A DNA stretch of 64,000 bases from Nymphaea colorata (lineage: Eukaryota; Streptophyta; Magnoliopsida; Nymphaeales; Nymphaeaceae): NCBI RefSeq assembly GCF_008831285.2, contig NC_045148.1:248001-312000 (forward strand), written 5' to 3'. The first letter of the stretch is position 1; each line of letters opens with the position of its first letter. The notes beneath the pieces were generated by a model. That model worked only from the letters and a program-made list of their open reading frames with translations, had not been told where the DNA came from and did not search any database. A program made the translations under genes and the position numbers. Of this stretch, positions 28,757 to 39,350 are shown piece after piece.

Positions 28757-28799
28757 TCTCTCTCTCTCTCCCTCTGTCTCTCTCTCTCTCTCTCTCTTT
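28757..28799 (+). promoter_or_regulatory. CT-rich tract just upstream of the HDA9 start codon
   Basis: A pyrimidine (CT) run ends about 25 nt before the HDA9 ATG, so it is probably part of the 5' leader or core promoter. Such Y-patch or GAGA-type tracts are common near plant transcription starts. I see no strong TATA box in the preceding 100 bp, consistent with a housekeeping promoter. Confidence 0.5.
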
Positions 28800-28823
28800 C
28801 TCGGCGAGTTGGCAGCCATTGCA

Positions 28824-31800
28824 ATGGCACCCAAGCAGAGGATTTCGTACTTCTATGATGGTACTGTCTCTCTTCTTCTCTTTCTATCTAATTTGCTTTT
28901 GTACTTGAACTTTTACGGATACACAATGATCCTTATGTGGTTTTTGTCGAAGAAAAACATACAAGATGATCACATAGGTGCAGAAATCGACGTAGTATTT
29001 GGACTCACGTTCACTTTCCTAATCCTACGTATATGCTGGACAGTTTGATTGGTAAATCCATCTGGAATAGAAAATGATGAAAGTATGGATTTATAGGAAG
29101 AACCCACTCACAGATTTTCACTGCTTGGAGTATATTTTGGTTCTATGTAAGATTTTTCACTATATTTCCGCGGAGCATGTGATCTAAAAGACAAAAAACA
29201 AAAACATAAAAGGTTCGAACGCATCACATCGTTATCACGGTAAAGTTGCTTTTTTTTTTGTTGCTTTTGTTTGATTATGAAGTTTAACCAAAAATTTAAA
29301 AATTCTTCTATTACCACAAGAATTTACTTTGACGAGATTTTCCTGAGGACGAGATTTGCGCCTACAGATATATGAAGAGTATAAAGTGTGTCAGATTGTC
29401 ATTCCTGCCCTGCTGAGAACTCTCGTTTTGTGGCTTTATAGGAAATGAACTATCATTAACATCAAGATGCACAAGACAACATCTGGGTGGAGCGTGGATA
29501 AATTTATTTCCCCTTGGGTCTTATTAATGGAAGGACTGGCGATTCCATAGAATCCATTTTAAATACACAATCGATTGTGCAGCTGTTAGGTGCTGCTTGT
29601 GCCATCGTCTGGAGACCTCATTATATTGTTTTGCCTTCAGATGTCCATATATCAGTGGAACTTAACACTGACCTACATAATCTAAAACTTTGAAGCATGA
29701 TTCATCAATGAACATTGGTGATGCTTACATCGTGCACATATATTGGAACAACACTTTCATAATGGTTCAATAAAGTTCTACTCTTTTCTGGGTTTGTTCT
29801 AAGAGAGTTGTGACACAATATCGCAGACCCCAACACTATGTAATACAAAAGATCTTTTCTAAGCATTTAAACATAGGAGGAATATTATTTCCAGATGTCT
29901 AATGCAAACAGAGGATAGTATGCTGTTTACCTGTGTCAGTTATCTGTTACACAACATGCATCTTTTCCTACTAGAGAAATTCAGCTTAAGATCACCTCTT
30001 ATATGTCTTTCTCTTTTTGATAAAAATATTTAGAAACCAAAACAGTTGCAGCAGCATGTGTATCCATTTTGATAATAATGTTCTGAATAATGAAATGTTT
30101 CAGGTGATGCTGGAAATGTTTATTTTGGTCCAAAACATCCAATGAAGCCACACCGTCTTTGTATGACGCACCATCTTGTACTTGCATATCAGCTGTACAA
30201 TAAAATGGAAATCTATGTCAGTAAAATCATGTCAGCTTTTCTTTTCTTTTTTCTTTTTTTTTTCTATTTCCCCCTTTTATGAACAATTTCTTGACAAAAT
30301 TTTAGTATCTGATATGAAACTTTTGTGTTTGCAGAGGCCACATAGAGCTTATCCTGTGGAGCTCGCACAGTTTCATTCAGAAGATTATGTTGAGTTCTTG
30401 CATCGAATAACACCTTACAGCCAATATCTGTTCAGGGATGAATTAGAAAGATGTATGGTTTTGGAATAGATGACTTGATTTTCAACTACTTGCCTTCCTT
30501 TCTATATTGACTCAAATTTGTTATTTGTTTTCCATATTACTTAGTTGATGTTTTAATTTATACATTTCCCTTTAAGATTGTTAAGGTCTTGAGCAAGCCT
30601 AGCCTTCAACACTCGCCAAGTTTTATCATGTCTTATTTAGATATTGGTGACAGAAGTCTTTCTAGGTTACCTTAGAAACCTGTTTTTTCAGAAACAGTTG
30701 CTCTCTCCCACTCGCGTCCTCCATCTGGTTTCTGAACATAGAAGAGTTTGTGCATGATCAATGTGCAAGGACCTGTAAAACATCTATGATCCCAGGAAAA
30801 TATAGCTTTTCATTCTGTTTATACAGTTGGGAAATTCTCTGTGCCTATAAGCATTCTACTTCATCTCTCTAATACAAATTTGAAAACATGCAAGATAAGC
30901 AACAAGAATTATGTAGATGAACCAGTGGTTCAGTCTTATTCAGAAGCGCTAGGCAATGGTCCTTCAGAAAGGACTAGCTGGTGCTTAGCCAGGACAAAAA
31001 CAGCAAGGAGAAAAAAACAGAGGGAAAAATGGGGAGGAAGAAGAAGAAGAAGGAGAAAATGGGGCCAAAGAAAGAAGAATGAAAACAGCAAGTAGAAGAA
31101 GAAAAAACTTATTTGGGACACCTTGGCATGCGTTTAACTACGTAGCTCCAAATGGTCAAAATTGAAATAAGTTTCCTTTGCATGCCTAATTGGGCATCTA
31201 GGCATGCTTTAGACTATAGCTCCAAGTAGTCAGAAACTGAAATAACTTGTCATTTGCTTCTTGTAAGCAATACAGAATTCAAATTCTTTAATTCTATATT
31301 TTGTGCAGGCATATTTGCCGATGTATGAGAGAATATTATATATTTAATACTTTTGTTTTTTTGGTATGGTTCTGAGGCTGCAAAACCTTGAATGTAAATG
31401 CACAATCAAGCTAGTATCTTCCATCTTCATGAGCTAATACGAAGCAAACATCTACAAATTACAAAAGTCTTACCCTTGAGTGGTGCAGTGTGGTTATTCT
31501 GGAAGAAGTGCATGGTGGCCCTTCTCGGCAGAAAAATTCTAGTGCACAAGTATTCAATGTCATGCATGGTTGTTTTGATTTTCCAACTTAATGAAATTGA
31601 AAATCTTTTGGTACATACCAATATGTCAAAATTAAGGAAGCCTAAGCTTTTCCTCTTTCCCATGGTATCAACTTCCTTAGTTGATAGCGAAAGATCAGTT
31701 TTTCTCAATACTTCCAGGTGAGTGAGAGTATTATGACTCACTACCCGGAAAAGTGCTGAAGTTCTTTTCCAAGAAATGAGAGAAAGAGGCATTTCACGCC

Positions 31801-34800
31801 TTCAGTCAAGAAATTTACTGTACACTAAGTCACTAAGAAATGCTTATTGTAGTAGGAAAACCATAAAGTGACCTTGCTTTTGGCAGGATACCGGTTTTGT
31901 GAACATATGTCTGTGCAAAATGTATGTCAGCTGGTACAATGCTCCCGCCCTCTTTTTGGCATGGGGGCTTAGAGCTCACGGGAATTGAGCTGGGGGCACA
32001 TCATTAATGTGCCCCCAGCCTGACCAGCTATGCTAGTGCTTGACAATTGAAATTTGCTGGCTGTTGTTGCATTAAGAGTGTTGTTGCCTATTACTGATGA
32101 AGTTCATGTTCTTCCCAATCATTTTTTAAGACCATGTTCCATTCAGTTAACTTTCATTTGTGACATCTTGTGTGTCTTTAGTTTGCTTTGTATAACTAAA
32201 TGTACTTCCCAAACATGTTTCTCTGTAGACAGCCTTGGTGGAGATTGCCCGATCTTTGATGACCTGTTTGAGTTTTGCCAAATATATGCTGGTGGTACAA
32301 TAGGTACAGTTTTATTATAATTTCTGCCTTTCGGTTTTTTGAATCGACAAGCTAATTTGCGTAAAAATAAGGCTGTGTTTGTTAACTCATCTATGAACCA
32401 ATTAAGAAGCTTAATGCTATGAGATGCTATTCTTTCAAAGTAGCTTGTATGCACTACAGACTATAAACTATCATGGAATGCGATTTTCCTGGTTGTTTTG
32501 GTTGTCAGATGCTGCAAGGAGGTTAAACCATCAGTTGTGTGATATTGCTATAAATTGGGCTGGTGGATTTCATCATGCTAGGAAGGGTGAAGCCTCTGGA
32601 TTTTGCTATATCAATGACTTGGTATTAGGCATACTAGAGCTTCTAAAATATCATGCTCGAGTTTTGTATATTGATATTGATATACATCATGGTGATGGTG
32701 TTGAAGAAGCATTCTACTTGACAGACAGGTAATGTTCAACAGTTTTTCTCATACTATTGTTCAATGTGTCTCTTGAAATTGGAAGCATTTTCTATTTTAG
32801 CCACTTGCTCTTTTTGTGGTTCTCCTGCCTGTCACAGGTCCAGTTCTGTTAAATTTTAGTTGCATGGTGGACTTATTTAATTGGTGATCTGGACTCATGC
32901 TTAGTTTTAAGCTTTTAAGATAAAGGAAATTATAATTCTTTACTCCTTTCTGTTGTTGATTTCCTTTTCATCAATTTGATCTTCAGAATTGATGTCCAGT
33001 TCCTTTTCATCAATTTGATTTCCTTTTCTTAATCAGTTCAAAATGCAATTACTGCTGAAAGATTAAATGCTTTGTCAGTACTATATTTATAACTATTGTT
33101 GCACTGACTTATTTTGTCAGACATAAAACTGTTCGTATGTGGTGTTCAAATAAGTATGAATGTGTGGTAAGGGAAAAAGATAACTATCAGTGGCTGGATT
33201 TTAGTCTTTGTTCTCCTTACTTTACCATGACAGTGTACTAGAAAGAAAACTATTCCTAAATGGTACTTGAAATTTTGGAGTAAAAGGGATTGGACCCCAT
33301 TCCCAGGGTATTTTCTACTGTAAGACGTTGCTGCTTTTTTTTCTTGTTTCATTTTATGTTTTGTTAGCATGCAGTGTTCGTACAGAGACTGAGTTTTCGT
33401 TTGCACAAATCGTAGTGTACATTGATGTTACGCGTGGTGATTTTAGATTATTCTAGATGCTTTTTGGTTAATTTATCCAAGTTTTTAGGTACACAGTTAT
33501 GGTCTGTTGCATGATTATCTTTTCCTTTTTTGCTTTCGTATACTGTACATCTTGTTTCTGCTAATCATGAGATTCAGTGTTTGCTTTCTTGATTTCTATC
33601 TATGCTACATTTTGTGCTTGCATCTTGCTCTTAAACAAAACTAGTATTTGAGCAGGGTAATGACTGTAAGTTTCCACAAGTATGGTGATCTATTCTTTCC
33701 AGGAACAGGTGCTCTTAAGGTATATATTTCTACTAGAGTAACTTTCTTTTAACGCTGTTTCATGATAAACTACCATATGCATTTGTATCCGTCACTTGGA
33801 TGGAACTTTCCTTTTCGTTCTTTCTCCTTAATAGATGTTTCTTATTTTTCCTTTTTTGAGCCTTCTGCATTAGATTGGATTTTATATTCGTTGCTGGTTA
33901 TAATTCTTCTTCTTGAAGTTATGTCTTCTGATGGAAACTGGAAGCAAGAATAAGTAGGCAAAGACGTGAAAAATCACCTACATGGCAGTATAATACAACT
34001 AAGGGTGCAAATAGTCTGGTTTTTGACAATGCTATTAATTTTGGACGAAATTTAGAGAAAGATGTGTAAACACATAGAATGATAACACAGATATTACACA
34101 CTATATTTTTGAACTTCATAACGGTCAATTTTCAAATAGCTTGTGATCCATGTGGGATTATGTCTATTTTTGTAAAATATGGTGTTATCATGAATATCTT
34201 GTATCTTTTTTACTCTTATTTTGACTAGATTTATTGCTTTTGTAGACTTTTTTCACATAATGTAAAAGTCACATTTTTGTTGTTTGTTATACAATCTTTG
34301 ACTGTCTGCAGTCTAAGTGTTCAGAATTTGAACTTACGAAGTTAGAATTTCTATAAAATGCATTGTAGGCATAGTGGTCCATGTGAATATCATAATTTAA
34401 ACAGCATAAACTACTTGCTAAGAACATACGTTCAAGGGGTATCAAGTAGCATGCTGTATTTAGCATAAAAGATTTAGTGTTTCATGTCAACTTTACATGA
34501 TATATAACTTATATTCATAATATACATTTTATGTTTACTATGTGTCTGTGTTCATGTGAATCTTCTCCTTCCAGTTTGTATCATCATAGATGTCACCATT
34601 TTTATTTTTAGCGCTTCAGAAAGTGCTGTAACATAAAGTACTATTTCATTTGGATTTTCTTCCTTTTAAGCTTTCCAAGTTCTCAGCCATTATCTTCGTT
34701 TAAATTTGGCATTTCATGTGAGTCAGCTATGGGAAACTATTTCATACTTAAATTAATTATGTGAAATTCTATTTTGATTTTATTTTGATTTGACCTTGTT

Positions 34801-37640
34801 CTAAAGGATATAGGAGAAAAGGAAGGAACGTATTATGCTGTTAATGTACCTCTCAAAGATGGAATGGATGATTCTGGTTTTACTCGGCTCTTCAAGATTG
34901 TGAGTTGCTGTAGAATGAAGTCAAGACTTTCTTTGTTCTTCTTTGGGACACGTTGCTAGATCTTCAATAGGTGCAAATTAACTTCTATTTGCACACTTCT
35001 TCAGATTATCACTAAGGTTATGGAAACATATCAACCAGGTGCAGTAGTTCTTCAATGTGGAGCAGATTCACTTGCTGGGGATCGCTTGGGATGTTTCAAC
35101 CTTTCCATTGATGGTGCTAGTCTTGTATTGATTAAGTCTATTTCTGTCATTTTCCTTGAAAATGCATGTTTACCAGGCTTACATGGAAATTGCTATTAAC
35201 CTTATGTACATCTCAAAAAATAATTTGATTAATCCATGTTGGCTGCAGTTTTGTTCTGCACACACTTCATCTAACCATGTCCTCTGCTAATAGGCCACTC
35301 TGAATGTGTAAGATTCGTGAAGAAATTCAACTTGCCCCTCTTGGTGAGCTCTCTTTGCATGCGAGAACATTTCATCCTTTTGCTAATCCCCAGCTTGTAT
35401 GGAGTTAAATGTGTAGTTCACTATCAAAGAAATCTATCCCGAGCCATGCACAGTCTTAGACTCTTAATGAACTTGTTGGAACAATTCAAAGAGTCTGCCA
35501 TCCCAGTTGGAGATGCAGCAAGCTGATAACCGCTTTCATGAGTCCATGATGAAATGCTTGAAGTTTTGAACTGTTTGAAACTTTGAAGTTTGAAGTAGCA
35601 TTTTCAAATTTGTCCTTTCCTTTCAGGTTACTGGAGGTGGAGGATATACAAAGGAAAATGTTGCACGCTGCTGGACTGTGGAAACAGGAGTTTTGTTAGA
35701 TACTGAGCTTCCTGACGGTAATCATCTTAGTGGTCTACTCGAGAGAGCAGTGTCTTACTCCTCTTTTTAAGTCCATTGGAAATTGGTTGCCGTATAGTTG
35801 TTTTTAATATGTTGTCTATAGTCTGTAAATTATTGAGTGCAAGGCATGCTAAAATACCACAAATATGTTTATTTTCAACGGTAGGCCAAAAAAAGAAAGG
35901 TGAAATTTTCATAACATTCTCTATCTTGTGATCATATCCTGATATATCACTATAATTTGTAAGATTTGTGGAATAAATGTATGCTTAGTATGTGCTTCTA
36001 AATTTTTTGCTATTTGTTTTTCCAAAATCTCTACTTAACTTCTCGAGTTTTATTGAAGAAGGCCATCTTTTTGGAGAAGAATTAATTCCTAGGAGAAACT
36101 TGTTGAGAATAACACTGGTTTTCATGGTATATGGACTTGAATTTTGAAAATGTACTTATGAATGCTAAAAATTTTCTTTTTTTCCTGCAGAAATTCCGGA
36201 TAATGACTATATAAAGTACTTTGCTCCAGATTATTCCTTGAAAATCCGACATGGCAATATCGTATGAAATCCTAAACATTTTATCATCTTTCTACAACGT
36301 TATGGTTTCTTCCCTTGGGGGTGTTCCATGTTATTTGCACCAACTAGGCTCGATGTGCAGGAAAACTTGAACAGCAAGTCATATCTCAGCACCGTCAAAA
36401 CTCAAATACTGGAGAACTTACGTTGCATGCAGCATGCTCCAGCAGTTCAGATGCAGGAAGTAAGATTGCTCTACCACTTTCGTATCTGAATTTTATAGAC
36501 CTGAGATAAATATGACGCCTATTCTGCAGCTTCTTTTAGTTGAGATGTACGATTTCTAGCAACGGCTGTTCTAGATCATGGTTGACCTTTACGCTCACCA
36601 AGAATAATTGCTCTTTGGTGGACTATATTGCAACCTTAATATGCACTTGAAGTTTTAGAAACTTCCATCTGACTCTTTTTTTGCCATTGTTGCCAGGTTC
36701 CTCCTGATTTCTATATTCCAGATATTGAGGATGAAGAGAATCCTGATGAACGAGTTGATGGTAAGTAACATTCAGATTGTGCCAGTCATTCCCCTTGTTC
36801 CTATCAGATCTGCCTTCTCATGCCACGGAATGGCAGGGTGGACTTGATCTATGGTCTTTAACTTGACGCCGTTAACGAGTGTTCCCCTTTTACCACCTGC
36901 TCATCACCTCCGGTGGCCAGTTTACAATTTCCTTTTTATTTGGAAAAGAAAAAAAGAAGCTGCTTTACATGCACAGGAATGCGATTCTTTTTCAAGGAGC
37001 AGCTGGGTTTAGCCAGGCATGATGTTACCAGACCAGACCACGAGATTTACCAATAGGCGTTGAGCTGTGGACCTCCTTTTTGTTGTCTTAGGCTGACTTA
37101 ACTAGGTAGTGCATTTTTAGTGGCAATTACTTGTTCTGTTTACTTGTGTGGAAGAATTTTGCTGTGATGCAAAAACTAATGGCCACAAAGCAACCCAATT
37201 TGCCAACCGAAAGATGGACTATGTCATAGAAAGTCTTCGATTTTTTCCTATATCATTTAAAAAGCCCTGCCAAATTAACCTTGGGTAACATATCTACAAC
37301 ATGAGACTACTGTAAAAAGGACCTGCACTATGAGACCTCTATTCAACTATACGCACACACCGTGTTACTGTTATATTGAGGCCGTCAAAAGTCTCTGGCT
37401 TCTATGTCACGCACACCCACTACATTCAACTTCACCATTTGAGACTCATGAATCTTGCCTTAGACCTTAGTGAACGAGGTTGGTGTTTGCTTTGGATGGT
37501 TTTATTGCGTCCTTGAGCATATTTCTTTCCAATCGATTGTTATTCTTGTTGCAGGGCATGCTAAAGACAGGCAAATTCAAAGGGATGATGAGTTCTATGA
37601 TGGCGACAATGATAACGATCGCATGGAAGACAGCTTTTAG
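28824..37640 (+). CDS. HDA9: Class I (RPD3-type) histone deacetylase, HDA9-like, complete
   Basis: Zinc-dependent deacetylase of acetyl-lysine on histones, nuclear. Fourteen exons: 28824-28860, 30104-30216, 30335-30452, 32229-32303, 32509-32728, 33656-33719, 34807-34899, 35005-35113, 35294-35343, 35627-35717, 36191-36261, 36361-36459, 36697-36760, 37555-37640; sum 1290 nt, 429 aa (Arabidopsis HDA9 is about 426). Catalytic features are intact: HH at 136-137, zinc ligands Asp172 and His174 in DIDIHHGDG, Asp261 in CGADS, Tyr300 in GGGGY. The acidic tail with DGDNDND is the HDA9 hallmark that sets it apart from HDA6 and HDA19. Start ATG at 28824 gives the family N-terminus ([11 protein letters not shown]). 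Introns 1 and 3 are long (1.2 and 1.8 kb). Intron 8 has an atypical donor, GTGCTA. It converges on the phosphatase gene, and a transposon-like element begins 200 bp after the stop. Nothing suggests inactivation. Confidence 0.97.
31125..31257. repeat. Two-copy imperfect tandem repeat in HDA9 intron 3
   Basis: Unit 1 (31125-31181) and unit 2 (31201-31257) share the order GGCATGC, TAGCTCCAA, AATTGAAATAA or AACTGAAATAA, and CTTTGC or ATTTGC, with a period of about 76 bp. Directly upstream is a purine-only stretch (about 31007-31106). Confidence 0.75.
31989..32019. repeat. Perfect 13-bp inverted repeat (hairpin) in HDA9 intron 3
   Basis: Arms 31989-32001 and 32007-32019 are perfectly complementary (GCTGGGGGCACAT and its complement) around a 5-nt loop. 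The stem is GC-rich in an otherwise AT-rich intron, so it should be very stable in the pre-mRNA. Confidence 0.9.
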
Positions 37641-38040
37641 CAGTTTGCATAGTCATGCATTGACTTGTTTGCATCGATCCCATGAAAGTGTGAAGGAATC
37701 GGGTTTCCCCTTTAGCTTTCTAGAAAGTGTGAGGATGGAGATTCCAGCTCGTGGAGGCCAGCATTTTTCATGAAGAGCCGTTGACTGACTTCGCTATACA
37801 CACTAGAATTATCTATCAAAATTTTTCTCGTTTTCTTTAGGGTCGTTTGATGCACAAGAAGAATTTAACGTGGTAAATTTACCATGGTAAATTTTTCTGA
37901 AAAAATTTACAGGATGAAATTTTTCTCTCTTCTAATTTGAGGGTCTGTTTGATATACAGGAAGAATTTAACGTGGTAAATTTAACCTTGTTTGATGCACA
38001 AAGTAAAAATTCACATGAAAATAAATTGGAAGATGTCTTC

Positions 38041-38095
38041 CAAAACAACAAAATGTTGCATACATGCATCAAAACAACAAAATGTTGCATACATG
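38041..38095. repeat. 29-bp-period tandem repeat, two copies
   Basis: 26 identical bases at 38041-38066 and 38070-38095, separated by 3 bases, inside the TIR element. Confidence 0.9.
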
Positions 38096-38265
38096 GTAAC
38101 AAAGAAAAATTAACCATGGTACAAAAGAGTGAGGAGGGAGACATGTTACTTCGCATTCAGAAATGCATCGAAATATGTTAAAATGTTTGACAGAGGATTG
38201 TGCTTTCAGGCAACCAACAAAACAAGCTTCCCTAATTCCTGCAGGGCCTCCTAAATTGCTAATCT

Positions 38266-38331
38266 GCTGATGAGGCAGACAATTAGACTATTCTTTCAGC
38301 TGATGAGGCAGACAATTGTACTATTCTTTCA
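38266..38331. repeat. 33-bp tandem repeat, two copies
   Basis: 38266-38298 and 38299-38331 are abutting and nearly identical (starting GCTGATGAGGCAGACAATT), with a third partial start at 38332. Confidence 0.9.
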
Positions 38332-38354
38332 GCTGATGCCACACATTCTTTGGT

Positions 38355-38762
38355 TTAATACAAATTGGGGTGCCGTCTCAGCATAGAGTCAATTCTTCCA
38401 GCTTGCTGCACCATCAATGGACTCTTGAGACACAGATCAATTCTTCCAGCTTGCTGCACCATCAATGGACTCTTCTGGTTAGCTCTAGACAAAATTGAAG
38501 CCATGGCATTGAAGGTATAACGATTGTGCCTAAACCCATCTTGTTTTTCAGCCCACAATAACTCGTAGGCACAATTCCATCCACACTTCAGCTCTCTCAA
38601 AACAGACTCCACAGTCTCAGTGGTGAGAGTCCTCCCCAATACACACAACATCTCCTCCCGATTTCTTTGCACTGGTTTCTTTGAGAATATCGACCAGAGA
38701 TCATAAACGGGATTAACAGAGAGGATGCAAGATCATTAAAATTGTTGGATATGGTGGAAACA
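38355..38762 (-). pseudogene. Pentatricopeptide-repeat (PPR) protein gene fragment
   Basis: Read on the minus strand, about 38730 to 38500 translates into typical PPR N-terminal sequence: VYDLWSIFSKKPV, then ESVLRELKCGWNCAYELLWA, then QDGFRHNRYTFNAMASIL. Upstream, the family-like stretch VSTISNNFNDLASS (about 38720-38760) is in another frame, so there is a frameshift near 38715. Downstream the sequence loses PPR character, gains a 16-codon in-frame duplication and stops at 38355. There is no complete PPR repeat array. Sitting within the TIR element, it looks like a captured gene piece. The parent PPR gene is not in this window. Confidence 0.75.
38389..38474. repeat. 48-bp-period tandem repeat inside the captured PPR fragment
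   Basis: 38389-38426 and 38437-38474 are 38-base identical copies. In the antisense PPR frame this duplicates the peptide SPLMVQQAGRID, so it kept the reading frame. Confidence 0.9.
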
Positions 38763-39350
38763 GCAGTCCATCTTTATAAACAACAGATTTCACCCTCATC
38801 AAATTTAACCCGACAATCAAACGGGCCATTAATGTAGAAACAGCAATCCATCTTTATCGAGAAAGCTTCTTTTGCTCTGAAACTAGAAAGTAACCCACCC
38901 CTCTTTAACTTTTACTGATTGTAAACACTTTGCACTAATACAATATAAATATATGCAAAGCGAGTTTGATCGAACGAAAAATCTCAGAGCCATATTCTAC
39001 CGTTTCAAGAGTTACATCGACAGGGGAATCTTGTCGGATAACCAGAATCGAGGATGGTTTTTCACTTAGCCAAGTGCATCACGTTTCTGCCACTGAAGGC
39101 TGCAGAATTCACATATGAAGAACTCTCAAATCTGAAGATTTTGACTGCGCAAAGGACAACTCAGAGATATGAAGATTCGTGTCATCTAAGTAACGCCCCC
39201 CATCTCATTAGACAAGTCTAATATTTTTCATCTCCCATTACTCTTTGTGTAATGTCTAACTTGCGACAAGTGTAAACAGCTGAGACTATTAGCTATGTCT
39301 CGGCGGAAGAATCAGACTGTATGCAATCTGATTGTCCACGTGAGCAAATG

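Larger units (their letters stand above)
37840..38828. mobile_element. Candidate nonautonomous DNA transposon carrying a PPR gene fragment
   Basis: The left end reads GGGTCGTTTGAT and the right end, reverse-complemented, reads GGCCCGTTTGAT, so the ends are imperfect terminal inverted repeats. TTA precedes the left end (37837-37839) and TTA follows the right end (38829-38831, with one extra base), as expected for a PIF/Harbinger or Tourist-type insertion. GGG(T)CNGTTTG termini are also typical of that group. The left end is duplicated 101 bp inside, at 37941. There is no transposase ORF. Boundaries and superfamily are inferred by eye. Confidence 0.5.
37641..39350. other. Convergent intergenic region, HDA9 to LMW-PTP
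   Basis: It holds the two 3' UTRs and, from 37840 to 38828, the TIR-type element described separately. From 38829 to 39350 is ordinary AT-rich DNA. The sequence around 38757-38777 (GAAACAGCAGTCCATCTTTA) recurs with one mismatch at about 38836-38856, on the other side of the element's right end. Confidence 0.7.
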
